NCBI RefSeq assembly: GCF_022814865.1
Contig: NZ_JAKVRD010000007.1
Location: 124,001-188,000, forward strand
Direction of reading: 5' to 3'
Source of the DNA: Shimia aestuarii
Lineage (GTDB): Bacteria; Pseudomonadota; Alphaproteobacteria; Rhodobacterales; Rhodobacteraceae
DNA: 64,000 bases
In this document: positions 26,693 to 37,438 of the stretch, in pieces
Layout: every line of letters starts with the position of its first letter
How positions within the stretch are numbered: the stretch's first letter is position 1
Program-made: the position numbers and the translations under genes
The notes under the pieces: model-generated
Database searches by the model: none
Told to the model about the DNA's origin: nothing
The model's input: only the letters and a program-made list of their open reading frames with translations

Positions 26693-28084
26693 TTACATAT
26701 GGATCACGCGCCCATATGCATCGAGCACGCTTTCATGCATCATTTCAGAAAGCGTCGGGTGCGGGAAGACCGTTTCCATCAACTCCGCTTCGGTTGTCTC
26801 GAGGGTGCGGCCCACGACATAGCCCTGGATCATCTCGGTGACTTCCGCACCGACCATATGCGCCCCGAGCAGCTCTCCTGTCTTGGCATCGAACACTGTC
26901 TTTACCATGCCCTCTGCCTCGCCAAGTGCGATGGCCTTGCCGTTGCCGATGAACGGGAAACGCCCGACCTTGACCTCATACCCAAGCTCTTTGGCCTTTG
27001 CTTCACTATAGCCGACAGAGGCGACTTGCGGGTGACAATAGGTGCAACCCGCGATGCTTTCGGGTTTGACGGGATGAGGCTTCTGTCCGGCGATCAATTC
27101 CGCGATCATCACGCCCTCGTGGCTCGCCTTGTGGGCAAGCCAAGGCGCGCCGGCGATATCGCCGATCGCGTAGACGCCTTCGACATCTGTGCGGCAATAG
27201 GCATCTGTGACGACATGGGTACGATCCACCTTGACGCCGATCTCTTCAAGGCCAAGACCCTCGACGTTGCCGACGATACCAACCGCCGAAATGACCGTAT
27301 CAAAGTCGTGTTTCTCGACCTTGCCACCAGCTTCGATATGGGCCGTGACTTTGCCTTTGCCGCGGTCAAGTTGCTTGACCATGGATTTCTCGCGAATGGT
27401 CATGCCTTGCTTTTGAAACTGTTTCTTCGCGAATGCGCTGATCTCTGCGTCTTCTACAGGCAAGACACGATCCATCACCTCAACCACCGTGGTATCGGCG
27501 CCAAGTGTATTGAAGAAACTTGCGAACTCGATCCCGATCGCGCCAGAGCCAATCACGAGGAGCTTCTTGGGCATACGTTTGGGCTGAAGTGCATGTTTGT
27601 AGGTCCATACGAGATCGCCATCCGCCTCAAGCCCCGGCAACTCGCGCGCGCGGGCGCCTGTCGCAAGCACGATATGCTTGGATGTCAGCTCTTCGTTGCC
27701 CTTCTCTGTCTTGACGGTCACTTTGCCTTTGGCGGGAAGGCTCGCTTCACCCATGACCACCGTGATCTTGTTCTTCTTCATCAGGTGGCCGATGCCAGAG
27801 CTCAGCTGCTTGGCAACACCACGCGAGCGTTTCACGACCGCATCAAGATCGTAAGACAGGTTATCTGCGCTGAGGCCAAATTCCTTCGCGCGATGCATCA
27901 GGTGATACACTTCTGCAGAGCGCAGAAGCGCCTTGGTCGGGATACACCCCCAGTTGAGGCAGATGCCCCCCATGTGCTCGCGCTCAACAATCGCGACGTT
28001 GAGGCCCAGCTGTGCGCCCCGGATCGCCGCCACATAGCCGCCCGGCCCTGCGCCGATCACGATCATATCGAAAGATTTGGCCAT
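26693..28084 (-). CDS. lpd: Dihydrolipoyl dehydrogenase (E3)
   Basis: The 463-residue FAD enzyme reoxidises dihydrolipoamide in the pyruvate, 2-oxoglutarate or branched-chain dehydrogenase complexes. It has the FAD motif IGAGPGGYVAAIRGAQLG, the redox disulfide C42/C47 in GGICLNWGCIPTK, the NAD motif IGSGAIGIEFASFFN near 180, and the C-terminal His-Glu pair in VFPHPTLSE. GGAGGGCGTC precedes the ATG. The promoter carries a palindrome resembling one before pdhA, which suggests this E3 serves the pyruvate dehydrogenase encoded 16 kb away. Confidence 0.97.
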   Translation of the reverse strand: MAKSFDMIVIGAGPGGYVAAIRGAQLGLNVAIVEREHMGGICLNWGCIPTKALLRSAEVYHLMHRAKEFGLSADNLSYDLDAVVKRSRGVAKQLSSGIGHLMKKNKITVVMGEASLPAKGKVTVKTEKGNEELTSKHIVLATGARARELPGLEADGDLVWTYKHALQPKRMPKKLLVIGSGAIGIEFASFFNTLGADTTVVEVMDRVLPVEDAEISAFAKKQFQKQGMTIREKSMVKQLDRGKGKVTAHIEAGGKVEKHDFDTVISAVGIVGNVEGLGLEEIGVKVDRTHVVTDAYCRTDVEGVYAIGDIAGAPWLAHKASHEGVMIAELIAGQKPHPVKPESIAGCTYCHPQVASVGYSEAKAKELGYEVKVGRFPFIGNGKAIALGEAEGMVKTVFDAKTGELLGAHMVGAEVTEMIQGYVVGRTLETTEAELMETVFPHPTLSEMMHESVLDAYGRVIHM

Positions 28085-28105
28085 GACGCCCTCCGTGATT
28101 CAATT

Positions 28106-28123
28106 TAGTTCAGCATTAAACTA
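28106..28123. promoter_or_regulatory. Pseudopalindrome upstream of lpd, shared with pdhA
   Basis: TAGTTCAGCATTAAACTA has matching ends (TAGTT/AACTA) and is identical at 14 of 18 positions to 43867-43884 upstream of pdhA. It lies 22 bp before the lpd start, over the likely -10 region, a repressor-like position. Confidence 0.5.
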
Positions 28124-28217
28124 TTTCTCCCGACGCTTCAAACGTCATTTCATTCAATACCAAAAACCCGCGCGAATTTATCGCACGGGTTCAGAAATTC
28201 TCATGATTTGGCGTGTT

Positions 28218-28796
28218 TCAGCCGACCTGCTGTAGCTCTTGCACGGTCTGGCCATAGCCTCCATTGGCAACATATGCCTTTTCCGGCTCGGTCGACGCCC
28301 GCGACAAGGCTTCGTTGCGATAGGGGAAACGCCCGAACTGACGAATGACTTCGCGATGCGCCTTGGCATGAAGCATATTGGAAGTGCCGGATTCCGGCAT
28401 CCGCTCTTTCATCAGGCGCACGCAGCGCTCTTGATCACAGAGGTTTTCGGAATGCATCAGCGGCAGATAGAAGAACTGCCGCGCGGGCTCTGCAATTTTG
28501 AGATCATATCCATGATGAATTGCGCCCTTGGCCGCTGCGAGAGCAATGCGGTCCGACGAGAAGGCCTTGGAACTGCCACGGAACATGTTCCTTGGAAACT
28601 GGTCGTTGAGGACGACATAGGCGAGCGCGCCGCTCGGGTATGTCAGCCACTGTGCAAAGCTACCTTCCTGCGCAGCTGTCCACGTATCTTGAAATCCTTC
28701 TCGGATCTGTTCGTCCAGATCTTCTGAGACTTTGTACCACCCGTCTGGCCCGACGTCGTCCAGCCAGAACTTCAATATCTCTTCCGGGCTCGCCAT
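28218..28796 (-). CDS. DUF924 family protein
   Basis: The 192-residue cytoplasmic protein fits DUF924: EEILKFWLDDVGPDGWY at the start, the LAYVVLNDQFPRNMFRGS segment near 60-80, and HREVIRQFGRFPYRNEALSR near 155. Family members are all-helical and tetratricopeptide-like, with no established biochemical role. The ATG at 28796 follows GAGGAGATAAGGGC. It lies 101 bp downstream of an MFS transporter on the same strand; the gap is AT-rich (many A/T runs at 28835-28897) and probably holds its own promoter. Confidence 0.9.
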   Translation of the reverse strand: MASPEEILKFWLDDVGPDGWYKVSEDLDEQIREGFQDTWTAAQEGSFAQWLTYPSGALAYVVLNDQFPRNMFRGSSKAFSSDRIALAAAKGAIHHGYDLKIAEPARQFFYLPLMHSENLCDQERCVRLMKERMPESGTSNMLHAKAHREVIRQFGRFPYRNEALSRASTEPEKAYVANGGYGQTVQELQQVG

Positions 28797-28897
28797 TGCC
28801 CTTATCTCCTCACCATACGCCACCCACCTGTGACATAAAAACGTTACACATGATTACTGTCGAAAAAACAGTAACAAATTACAACAGCGACGACACA

Positions 28898-30157
28898 TTA
28901 TGACGCAGCCTCGGCCTCCTCTTCTTCGAGGGCGGTTTCAATGGCGAATTCCTGCGCAACCTCAACAGCCACTGGCGAAGAAGTAGGCAAAACCGGCGCG
29001 TAGGTTGCCGTTTCATCAACAGTTGACCGGCGTGTCATCCGGTACGCGGCGTAGCCCCCAAGGCCAATCATGAGTACGGCAATGAGCAGAAAGAAGCCGG
29101 AGGCGCCATAGGTCGACATGATCCACCCCGTCACGACCGGACCGGCGATGGCACCGATACCATTGACGAACACCATGCCGCCAGAGGCCGCAGCCATGTC
29201 ATCAAGTTCGAGGAAATCGTTCGTGTGCGCGATCAGAAGTGAATAGAGCGGATTGGACAGCCCCCCAATAAGAGCAGCCGCGACAAGAAGCAGAACAAAG
29301 TTCTCGCCCGCGATCATCCCGAGCACCGCGCCAAGCCCACCGATGAGCGCCGCCGCCATGATAAGCACCCGGCGATCCATGCGGTCTGAAAGCCAGCCGA
29401 GCGGATATTGTAGGAACGTCGCTCCGACATAGAAGGCCGCGACAAAGATCGAAATCTGCGCAACGCTGAGCCCGATCTGAGCACCGAAAACCGCCGACAT
29501 ACCGAACTGCGCCGAGAATACGCTGCCGAGAAGGAACATGCCGACAACGCCAAGCGGCGATGTTTCCAGGAGGCTGCGCAGGTTCATCGGTTTCGTTGTG
29601 TCAAAGGCAGGTGTTGGTGAAATGCTCAGGAGAATGGGTGCAAACGAAATCGAAACAAGCACCGAGGGAATGACGAAGAGGACAAAACCCGAAGGATCGG
29701 CCGTCACGAGAAGCGCTTGAGCGACGATAATGCCGATCATCTGCACGATCACATAGAGCGACAGCGCTTGCCCGCGCGTCTCATTCGTGGCGGCGTTGTT
29801 GAGCCAGCTTTCGGCGGTCACATACACGCCCGAGAAACAGAACCCGATAATGATCCGCCCAATCGCCCAAACCCAAGGGTTTGCAAAGGTCGGATAGAGA
29901 ATCAGGACGGCAGAGATGAACGACGCCAGCGCTGCGAAGACCCGCACATGGCCGACCCGCCGGATCATCTCGGGCGCCATACGCGAGCCACCGAGAAAGC
30001 CGAGGAAGTAGGAGGACATGACAATCGACATCTCAAAGGTCGAGAAGCCTTCAATCTCGCCGCGAATACCAAGCAACGTGGATTGCAGGCCGTTCCCGAC
30101 CATCAAGAGCATCATACCGAGCAATAGCGCCCAGGCGTTGGACAGGAACTGAAACAT
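28898..30157 (-). CDS. Major facilitator superfamily transporter
   Basis: The 419-residue protein has about 12 predicted membrane helices from residue 8 to 375. A basic loop between helices 2 and 3 (GGSRMAPEMIRRVGHVR) and another in the second half (GWLSDRMDRRVLIMA) match the MFS signature at equivalent positions. The C-terminal 45 residues are cytoplasmic and acidic (ALEEEEAEAAS). The style resembles the YfkF/YcaD-like sugar or drug efflux group; the substrate is unknown. AGGAGGGG precedes the ATG. Confidence 0.9.
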   Translation of the reverse strand: MFQFLSNAWALLLGMMLLMVGNGLQSTLLGIRGEIEGFSTFEMSIVMSSYFLGFLGGSRMAPEMIRRVGHVRVFAALASFISAVLILYPTFANPWVWAIGRIIIGFCFSGVYVTAESWLNNAATNETRGQALSLYVIVQMIGIIVAQALLVTADPSGFVLFVIPSVLVSISFAPILLSISPTPAFDTTKPMNLRSLLETSPLGVVGMFLLGSVFSAQFGMSAVFGAQIGLSVAQISIFVAAFYVGATFLQYPLGWLSDRMDRRVLIMAAALIGGLGAVLGMIAGENFVLLLVAAALIGGLSNPLYSLLIAHTNDFLELDDMAAASGGMVFVNGIGAIAGPVVTGWIMSTYGASGFFLLIAVLMIGLGGYAAYRMTRRSTVDETATYAPVLPTSSPVAVEVAQEFAIETALEEEEAEAAS

Positions 30158-30243
30158 TCACCCCTCCTGAAGGTTTTTCTCCGCACTACCGTGCGTGACG
30201 TATGCCGGGCCTCATATGAACGACAAAACCCGGTCCATGTGCG

Positions 30244-31302
30244 TCACGCCTGTGACGGTATCAACAAAGACGCATCGCCATATGAAAAAAACCGGTACTC
30301 ATTCACGATCGCGTGTGAATAGATCGCCTTGATCCGATCTTCTCCCATGAGTGCTGATACAAGCATCATCAATGTCGATTTCGGTAGGTGGAAGTTTGTC
30401 ATCAGCGCATCCGCAACATGAAACACGAAACCCGGATAGATGAAGATATCGGTTTCCCCCTGCCACGGCGCAATCGCGCCGCTTTCGCGCGCCGCGCTCT
30501 CGATCAGGCGCAGGGCGGTGGTGCCGACGGGGATCACGCGCCCGCCTGCGGCCTTTGTGGCTGCGATCTCTGCGGCAGCGGTGTCGCTCACATGGCCCCA
30601 CTCGGCATGCATCTTGTGCTTGGTCACGTCCTCGACCTTGACCGGAAGAAACGTCCCCGCTCCGACATGCAGGGTCACGAAGGTAAACGTGACACCCATC
30701 TCACGCAGACGTTCGAGAAGCGGCGCATCGAAATGAAGGGAAGCCGTCGGCGCGGCCACGGCGCCTTTGTGTCGGGCGAAGACGGTTTGGTAATCGTCCA
30801 TGTCGCGCTCGTCCGCTGCACGTTTGGCCGCAATGTAAGGGGGCAATGGCATCATGCCCGCCTCGGCCAATGCTGCATCGAAATCTTCCCCGACAAGGTT
30901 GAAGCTCAGGATGCCCTGCCCTTCTTCCTTGGCAAGGAGCGTCGCACTCAGCCGCTCGGAGAAAACGATATCTTCGCCTTCGCGCACCTTCTTCAAGGGC
31001 TTAAGGAGCGCCGTCCAAGCGCCATCACCACGCGGCTCAAGCAAGGTCACATCAATGCGCGCCTCTGTGGGACCGTCCGGCCCCTGTCGTAGGCGGCGCC
31101 CAAAGAGGCGAGCGGGGATAACCTTGGTGTCGTTCAGGACGAGCCGATCCCCGGGACGCAGCCATTTGGTCAGGTCCGTCACCACCGCATCGGTGATCTT
31201 ATCGCCATCTGCCACGAGAAGCCGCGCGGAACTGCGCGGGTCTGCTGGGCGCGTGGCAATCAATCGATCAGGAAGATCGAAGTCGAAATCGGACAGGTTC
31301 AT
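30244..31302 (-). CDS. queA: S-adenosylmethionine:tRNA ribosyltransferase-isomerase
   Basis: The 352-residue enzyme makes epoxyqueuosine in tRNA anticodons by transferring the ribosyl part of SAM to preQ1. [20 protein letters not shown] at the start, [17 protein letters not shown] near 55, [13 protein letters not shown] near 210, and the C-terminal [12 protein letters not shown] segment are diagnostic. It lies five bases after the large AsmA-like gene and is probably co-transcribed with it; an MFS gene starts 86 bp downstream. Confidence 0.97.
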   Translation of the reverse strand: MNLSDFDFDLPDRLIATRPADPRSSARLLVADGDKITDAVVTDLTKWLRPGDRLVLNDTKVIPARLFGRRLRQGPDGPTEARIDVTLLEPRGDGAWTALLKPLKKVREGEDIVFSERLSATLLAKEEGQGILSFNLVGEDFDAALAEAGMMPLPPYIAAKRAADERDMDDYQTVFARHKGAVAAPTASLHFDAPLLERLREMGVTFTFVTLHVGAGTFLPVKVEDVTKHKMHAEWGHVSDTAAAEIAATKAAGGRVIPVGTTALRLIESAARESGAIAPWQGETDIFIYPGFVFHVADALMTNFHLPKSTLMMLVSALMGEDRIKAIYSHAIVNEYRFFSYGDASLLIPSQA

Positions 31303-31307
31303 TTGGG

Positions 31308-34300
31308 CTACTCTTCAAGATTCGGGGCCGGGCGGCGGAAAATCTCGCGTAAGAACCCGGGCGTCAAGGCCGAGAGCGGATTGACCGAGACGCGCATGTT
31401 GTCCGGCGTGCCGCGCAAGTTGTAGTTGAAGGCGATCAAACCTTCGCCCTTCTTGGCAACGATCCGGCCGATAGCGTTCACCACGTAGAGCGGCGATAAA
31501 GCCCCCTGAAAATCCATCTGACGCGAGGCAAGATCATAGACACCATCAAGCGAAATCCCCATGGCAGGGCCGACCGCACTACTCTCGCCCACGATGATCT
31601 GGTCCGGCGTGAGGCGGAACTCTGCGGTGACATCGGAAAAGCTGATACCGGGCCCGTTCAATTGGTCGAGCAAGCCGACAATGCTCAACGCATTAAAGAC
31701 CTCCGCCATCACCGGTGCGTTCTGGATGCGAATATCTTCGATCTTGACGTAGCCATTGAATACTCCGGGGCCTTGCGTGGGTGTCAGCGCCATTTGCAGC
31801 GTCCCGGCATCAGAGGCATCCGAAAATCCAAGTGATTTGATAATCCTACCAGCCTGACGCGAGCGCAGATCAATCCGGGTCCGACCATTGAGCGGCGAAA
31901 GCGTTCCATCGACGGCCGCCTCGCCGTTGAGCAACCCTGAGAAGGCTCCGCGCAGCGTCGACCCTCCCGTGGTTTCAACCGCTACATTTCTAAGGTGGAT
32001 CGTGTCCGACACATCGACACGGTCAAGACGTCCAGAGATCGGGCCCATCGGGCGCCCCGACGACGCGCCACCAGAAGGTAGGCCCCGAATATCGACGCGC
32101 CCCCCAGAGACGCGTATCGCGGCCGGAACATCTTCACCACGGCCCTGCAAACGTCCCTGCCCATCAAGCCAAGCCCCGACCTGGAAGGTGGTAAAGTCAG
32201 CGGCATCAAGCGTCCCATCCGGTTTCAGTGTGACGCTGCCTTCCGCGTTGAGATTGCCACCGGAAAGCGCGATCTTCTCTAGAGAAGGCGGGGTTGATAG
32301 CACCATGTCGACGGCAAGATCGCCATTGGCAGTGGCGCTCTTTCGAATGCCAAGCGGCGCAAAAGCCAAAGACAAACCGTCGAGATCCGACGTCAGGCGC
32401 ATCTGCGGCGGTTCGCCCTTGTTGAAATCGATCCGAAACGCCGCCTTGGCAGTGCCGTCCACTGTGCCTTGTGGAAGGCCTATGCGAAATTCATCCATGG
32501 CCACAGGACCGAGGTCTGCGGTCCCCTGCAAGGTGCTGCGCCCGTTCGCGCTTGGGCCAAGGGCTGTCTCCCAAATGGCCACGAATGGCACCGCGCCAAG
32601 CTGACCGGAGCCATCGATCGTCAAAGACCTGTTTGTTGCCTCCCAAGTCGCGCGGCCCTTGATCGTCTTCTCCTTAACGAAGTGATCGCTCATGAAGGCT
32701 GGCATGGTGCCCGCAAGGTCAAAGGTCACAAGTTCTTTGGGCAGTTTCTTTTTCAGAAGTAGTTCGATCGTCCCCGAAGCCGTCATATCGCCTTGCGCGA
32801 GGGTCACGGGCAAGTTGGCCTTATCCATGGCCGATAGAGGCGGCCGGTTGAGAAGAGAAAGCGCCGCCGGGATCGGTCCGCTGGCCTTGAGATCGACACG
32901 CGCGGGTGCAGGTTTTTGCCGCGTATCGAGAATGGTGAACCCCGTCCCTGTTGCGTCAATCGCGCCCCCTTCGTCCGCCGTCACATAGCCTTTTTCTGCC
33001 GCAACGCGGAACGTATTGTCGGAAAAGCTCGCATAGCCCGCCGCACCTTGCATATCCGGCAGGCTCTTCACAAAACGCATGTCGAGGTCACGAAACTGAA
33101 AATCTGCGCGCACTTTGGGGCGATCGTTCTCTTGCGAGCGTAGCGCGACCCGTGCGGAATGTAGGTCTAACTTGTGGATGTTCTCATCAATCCAAATGCG
33201 CAGCTTCGGTAGGAACGCCTCGGGCCAAAGACCAAGAACACGGCGATGATCGAGCGTGTTTGCCTGAGCGTCGATCGCATACTGCCAGTTATCGGGCGTG
33301 GTACGCACGTCACCGCTCAGGGATAAGACCTGATTTCCTTCGATCAACACTGCTTGGCCGAGTTGTATCTCGAAAGGAGACAGATCGAGGTGGAAATCGG
33401 CAAATGCCTGATCGAGTGCGACCGGTATCGTCTCGCGGTCGTTTGGATTGACTTCGAGCTGATCGAGGCGCAACTGCACCACCATTTCACCGGGAAGCCC
33501 CAGTTCCATATCCTGCAGAAGCGCCTTGCCATTTGCTGTAAGCCGCACCCACGGAGCTTGCACGGAGAGTTCATCAAGCAAGAGCGTGTCACCGGTCGGC
33601 TCAAAGGTCAGATAGGTATGCGCAGATTCGAAAGGGATCGGACTGACGGTATCGGTTGGTTGCACTGCGCCTGCGCCGATCTGAAGTGCGGCGCTGGTGG
33701 CGCCAAGCGCGCCGGTCTCGTCAATCGAGCTGCGCAGTGAGCCGGAAATCGGCGCACGCAGGATATCGAGCCAAGCCAGTGCCGGGGATTGCGAGGCGAT
33801 GTCCTCAGCGGAAATGTCCTCGAATGTGACACCAAAACGTGACGCATCAGAGCCATAGGAGGTTTCGTATTTTACTTCCAACGTGGTGACGTAGTCCCGC
33901 GCACCAAGCGCCACGAGACTCGCGGAAAGATCGATCCCGGCCTCGTCACGACTTAGGCGCGCTTGCCCACCGTCAATCGTCCACCCTTTCCCGGCGCGCA
34001 CATCTTCATAGCGCAGGGTCACGGCGGTCAGGCTGGCCTCGGCCAGACGCGCAAGCCAAGGTTTGGCAAGCCCCTCTTTGAGTTCTCGTGACAGGCTTGC
34101 AAGCGTGGTCTTGCGGTCCACCGGGTCAACCGTTTGAGCGTCAGTGCCAAGTGCCACGCTGATCGACCCGTCCGAAAGCCGGCGCATATTGAGGAACAGC
34201 CCACTGACATGCAGCGCGCTCGGGGCAAGGCGGCCCTCCTTCAACGCTTCAAGTGAAAGGGTGCTATCAATCTCGGCTATCTCAACGACGGCCCCTGTCT

Positions 34301-34523
34301 CGGGATCTTGCAACAACACCGCAGAGGCGCGGATACGCGGGCGCCAGTCCTCTTCAAGCACGATGGAGATCTGGCCAATCTCGACATCCAGCTCGGGTAC
34401 TTCGCGCGCCACCACCTCGACCACCTGCTCCGCCGCCCAGTCGGGTAGCGTCAAGCTCCGCTCGAGCAACAGAATAAGCCCAAGCGCAATGACAACCGCC
34501 GAAAGCGATAGACTCAGGAGCAT
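31308..34523 (-). CDS. AsmA/YhdP-like large envelope protein
   Basis: This protein of 1,071 or more residues has one N-terminal membrane helix ([17 protein letters not shown]), then a long beta-rich region with a DUF3971-like middle and an AsmA-like C-terminal part ([15 protein letters not shown]-type repeats; [20 protein letters not shown] near the end). AsmA-like proteins such as YhdP form long grooves bridging the periplasm and are implicated in phospholipid transport. The first conventional start is ATG 34523, but the frame stays open upstream through LSNTDDIPDSEDPRPPRRRR, a sensible cytoplasmic basic tail, so a CTG start at 34595 is plausible. Confidence 0.82.
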   Translation of the reverse strand: MLLSLSLSAVVIALGLILLLERSLTLPDWAAEQVVEVVAREVPELDVEIGQISIVLEEDWRPRIRASAVLLQDPETGAVVEIAEIDSTLSLEALKEGRLAPSALHVSGLFLNMRRLSDGSISVALGTDAQTVDPVDRKTTLASLSRELKEGLAKPWLARLAEASLTAVTLRYEDVRAGKGWTIDGGQARLSRDEAGIDLSASLVALGARDYVTTLEVKYETSYGSDASRFGVTFEDISAEDIASQSPALAWLDILRAPISGSLRSSIDETGALGATSAALQIGAGAVQPTDTVSPIPFESAHTYLTFEPTGDTLLLDELSVQAPWVRLTANGKALLQDMELGLPGEMVVQLRLDQLEVNPNDRETIPVALDQAFADFHLDLSPFEIQLGQAVLIEGNQVLSLSGDVRTTPDNWQYAIDAQANTLDHRRVLGLWPEAFLPKLRIWIDENIHKLDLHSARVALRSQENDRPKVRADFQFRDLDMRFVKSLPDMQGAAGYASFSDNTFRVAAEKGYVTADEGGAIDATGTGFTILDTRQKPAPARVDLKASGPIPAALSLLNRPPLSAMDKANLPVTLAQGDMTASGTIELLLKKKLPKELVTFDLAGTMPAFMSDHFVKEKTIKGRATWEATNRSLTIDGSGQLGAVPFVAIWETALGPSANGRSTLQGTADLGPVAMDEFRIGLPQGTVDGTAKAAFRIDFNKGEPPQMRLTSDLDGLSLAFAPLGIRKSATANGDLAVDMVLSTPPSLEKIALSGGNLNAEGSVTLKPDGTLDAADFTTFQVGAWLDGQGRLQGRGEDVPAAIRVSGGRVDIRGLPSGGASSGRPMGPISGRLDRVDVSDTIHLRNVAVETTGGSTLRGAFSGLLNGEAAVDGTLSPLNGRTRIDLRSRQAGRIIKSLGFSDASDAGTLQMALTPTQGPGVFNGYVKIEDIRIQNAPVMAEVFNALSIVGLLDQLNGPGISFSDVTAEFRLTPDQIIVGESSAVGPAMGISLDGVYDLASRQMDFQGALSPLYVVNAIGRIVAKKGEGLIAFNYNLRGTPDNMRVSVNPLSALTPGFLREIFRRPAPNLEE

Positions 34524-34680
34524 CCACAGACCGACGCGCCGACGACGCGGGGGCCTCGGGTCTTCGGAGTCCGGGATATCATCCGTGTTGCTCAGGGCCG
34601 CCTCGTTTGGTTTTCTGGTTGGGCTTGCTCGTTGGATGGCACTATATACCCTACGCTAGAGACACCCAAGGACTGAGCAC

Positions 34681-35142
34681 ATGATTGACGTCAATGACAC
34701 GGCCCCCGACTTCACCCTCCCGGCGACGGGTACGCAGGACATAACCCTTTCAGAGTTGCGCCCTGCCCCGGTGGTTCTCTTCTTCTATCCACGCGACAAC
34801 ACTGCCGGCTGCACGCGCGAGGCCATCGAGTTCACCGAGTCGCTCGCAGCCTTCAAGGCAGCTGATGCGAAGGTGTTTGGCATTTCCAAGGATGGCTTGG
34901 CCTCGCATGAGAAGTTCATTGCCAAAAAAGAACTCGGGATGCCGCTGCTTTCGGATGAGGATAGCGATGTCTGCGAGACCTATGGCGTCTGGAAAGAAAA
35001 GAAGATGTATGGCAAGACCTTCATGGGCATTGAGCGCAGCACTTTCTTAATTGATGGTGATGGTCGGATCGCGAAGGTCTGGCGCAAGGTTAAGGTTGAT
35101 GGCCATGTCGCCGAAGTCCTTGAGGCGGTGACCGCGCTGTGA
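34681..35142 (+). CDS. bcp: Thioredoxin-dependent peroxiredoxin (Bcp/PrxQ family)
   Basis: The 153-residue peroxidase has the PrxQ layout: DVNDTAPDFTLPATG, LFFYPRDNTAGCTREAIEF with the peroxidatic cysteine C44, and the IERSTFLIDGDGRIAKVW strand. In E. coli Bcp the resolving cysteine is five residues later; here that position is Ile49, so the enzyme either works as a 1-Cys type or uses C98. It reduces hydroperoxides in the cytoplasm. Its stop overlaps the start of the ferritin-like gene (GTGA), so both are co-translated. Confidence 0.95.
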   Translation: MIDVNDTAPDFTLPATGTQDITLSELRPAPVVLFFYPRDNTAGCTREAIEFTESLAAFKAADAKVFGISKDGLASHEKFIAKKELGMPLLSDEDSDVCETYGVWKEKKMYGKTFMGIERSTFLIDGDGRIAKVWRKVKVDGHVAEVLEAVTAL

Positions 35143-35972
35143 CTGACCTGACCCTGTCTGAAATGGCGGTCGAAGTCTTGACCACCGCCGATGGGCGCGC
35201 AAAGACCGCGCTTTCTCACAAGCATGCGGCCACGTGGTTCGCGGCCCGCGCGCGGGGCGAGACAATCGAAATCGGTCGCGCCAGCCCACCGCTGCGCCCT
35301 GCACGCCCGGAAAAACCAGAACTATTGTCGCCACGCGACGTGCCCCGGCGCAGACCCGGAAGTCCTGAGGGCCGCATCGCACTTCTCCACGCAGTGGCGC
35401 ATATCGAGTTGAACGCGGTGGACCTTCACTGGGACATCATCGCGCGCTTTACAGACACGCCGATGCCGGTTGGTTTCTATGATGACTGGGTGAAATCAGC
35501 AGACGAAGAATCCAAGCATTTCAACCTTATATGCGACTGCCTTGAAGCTATGGGGAGCCACTATGGCGCGCTCGCCGCACATGCCGGCATGTGGCGCGCC
35601 GCCGAAGATACGGCCGAGGACTTCCTCGGTCGACTCGCGGTTGTGCCCATGGTGCTCGAGGCGCGCGGGCTTGATGTCACCCCCGGCATGATCAAGATTT
35701 TCGAGAAGGCCAAAGAAGAACAGACGCTTGAAGCGCTGCGCATTATCTATGCCGAAGAGGTTGGTCATGTGGCCTATGGAGCCAAGTGGTTCAATTTCCT
35801 TTGTGGCCGCGACAACCTCGATCCGAAATCGGAATTCCACGCCCTCGTGCAGCGCTATTTCCACTCGAACCTGAAGGCGCCGTTCAACGAGGAAAAGCGT
35901 GCGGAAGCCGGTATTCCGCCCGATTTCTACTGGCCGCTCGCCGACGAACTGCCACCGCCCTACGCCCGTTGA
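35139..35972 (+). CDS. DUF455 ferritin-like protein
   Basis: The 277-residue protein starts with a GTG overlapping the bcp stop. It carries the DUF455 ferritin-like four-helix core with carboxylate/histidine iron ligands in AVAHIELNAVDLHWD near 90, KSADEESKHFNL near 125, and YAEEVGHVAYG near 210. These residues fit a diiron site; relatives include MiaE-type tRNA hydroxylases, but the substrate for this subgroup is not known. Coupling to a peroxiredoxin hints at an oxidative role. The length is normal. Confidence 0.9.
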   Translation: MTDLTLSEMAVEVLTTADGRAKTALSHKHAATWFAARARGETIEIGRASPPLRPARPEKPELLSPRDVPRRRPGSPEGRIALLHAVAHIELNAVDLHWDIIARFTDTPMPVGFYDDWVKSADEESKHFNLICDCLEAMGSHYGALAAHAGMWRAAEDTAEDFLGRLAVVPMVLEARGLDVTPGMIKIFEKAKEEQTLEALRIIYAEEVGHVAYGAKWFNFLCGRDNLDPKSEFHALVQRYFHSNLKAPFNEEKRAEAGIPPDFYWPLADELPPPYAR

Positions 35973-36124
35973 TCGGCAAGTCCTTGCCCATGCGCGTTTT
36001 AATCCTGTTGCCCAATCGGCTCTGTATCGGCAAAAACCTTGCTCGTGTGGGCCTGAATGGGTAAGACCCCTACGTCGGGGTGTCATGCGGCCCCGCATCG
36101 ACGACAGGGACAAGGACGATAGCA

Positions 36125-37438
36125 TTGAGAACGCGGCTCGCGATAAAGATGAATGCCTTTCTGGAACGCTACTTCCCGGAACGCCGCCTCTTCCTCCGCT
36201 CCGAGACCGATACGAGGTTCATTCGCCTGCGCCCTGCAACGCAGATCATGGTCTTCCTCGGCAGTTCCGGCATCGTGGCTTGGGCCATCATTGCGACAGC
36301 GATCCTTCTCATGGATTCGATTGGCGCCGGGAACTTCCGTGAACAGGCCCGTCGTGACCAACAGACATACGAACAACGCCTGAACGACCTCTCTGACGAG
36401 CGTGACGCCCGCACCGAAGAAGCATTGGCAGCACAGGACCGGTTCAACTCGGCGCTGGCACAGATTTCCGAAATGCAATCCGAGCTTCTGGCCTCCGAGG
36501 CGCGCGGTCGGGAACTCGAAACCGGTATCGAGGTCATTCAATCGACATTGCGCCGCACGATGAAGGAACGCGATCTCGCGCGGCTTGAAAGTGAAAGCCT
36601 GCGCAGCAATGCCAGCGGTCAGAACACGCTGATGGCGGCGGGCTCGCAAACCGGCAATGACATGGTGGATGCGCTTGCAGCAGCGCTCGAAGAAACCGCG
36701 ACACAGCGCGACGAACTGATCCGCAACGCCGAGGCCGCAATCGAAGCCGAAGAAGCGATGCGCCTTGAACTTGCCCTGATGGAAGAGAAAAACGACCGCA
36801 TTTTCAGGCAGTTGGAAGACGCGATGACGGTGTCAGTCGCGCCGCTTGAGAAAATGTTCAAATCCGCCGGTCTCGACACGGACGCGCTCATCAATGAGGT
36901 GAAGCGCGGCTATAACGGTCAAGGCGGCCCGATGATGCCCCTGTCTTTCTCGACAAAAGGCGGCGAGATCGATCCCGAGGCGCAGCGCGCCAACCGCCTG
37001 CTCGACCGGCTCGACGCTCTGAATACCTACCGCATTGCGGCAGAAACCGCGCCCTTCTCGATCCCGGTCAAGAGCGCTTATCGCTTTACCAGCGGCTTTG
37101 GCATGCGCTGGGGTCGGATGCATAAAGGGTCGGACTTTGCAGCGAAGCACGGAACTCCGATCTATGCGACGGCGGACGGGGTTGTGGTCCATGCCGATTG
37201 GCTTTCGGGCTATGGCCGTCTCGTAAAGATCAAGCACGATTTCGGGATCGAAACCCGTTACGCGCACCTATCCAAGTTCCGCGTGAAGAAAGGCCAAAGG
37301 GTCTCGCGCGGAGACCATATTGGTGATATGGGCAACTCTGGTCGCTCGACCGGAACCCACCTCCACTACGAAATTCGGCTCAATGGTCGTGCCGTGAATC
37401 CGATGAACTTTATCAAGGCTGGAAGAGATGTTTTCTAA
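36125..37438 (+). CDS. M23 family metalloendopeptidase with N-terminal membrane anchor and coiled coil
   Basis: The 437-residue protein has a cytoplasmic N-terminus (MNAFLERYFPERRLFL), one membrane helix near 52-70 (SGIVAWAIIATAILLM), a long periplasmic coiled coil (about 85-230) and a C-terminal LytM/M23 zinc peptidase domain with HKGSDFA and HLHYEI, the metal ligands. Such enzymes cut peptidoglycan cross-links. TTG at 36125 is preferred: it gives MRTRLAIK and has AAGGACG eight bases upstream; GTG/ATG alternatives are 36080 and 36149. It overlaps the bactofilin gene by 11 bp. Confidence 0.9.
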   Translation: MRTRLAIKMNAFLERYFPERRLFLRSETDTRFIRLRPATQIMVFLGSSGIVAWAIIATAILLMDSIGAGNFREQARRDQQTYEQRLNDLSDERDARTEEALAAQDRFNSALAQISEMQSELLASEARGRELETGIEVIQSTLRRTMKERDLARLESESLRSNASGQNTLMAAGSQTGNDMVDALAAALEETATQRDELIRNAEAAIEAEEAMRLELALMEEKNDRIFRQLEDAMTVSVAPLEKMFKSAGLDTDALINEVKRGYNGQGGPMMPLSFSTKGGEIDPEAQRANRLLDRLDALNTYRIAAETAPFSIPVKSAYRFTSGFGMRWGRMHKGSDFAAKHGTPIYATADGVVVHADWLSGYGRLVKIKHDFGIETRYAHLSKFRVKKGQRVSRGDHIGDMGNSGRSTGTHLHYEIRLNGRAVNPMNFIKAGRDVF

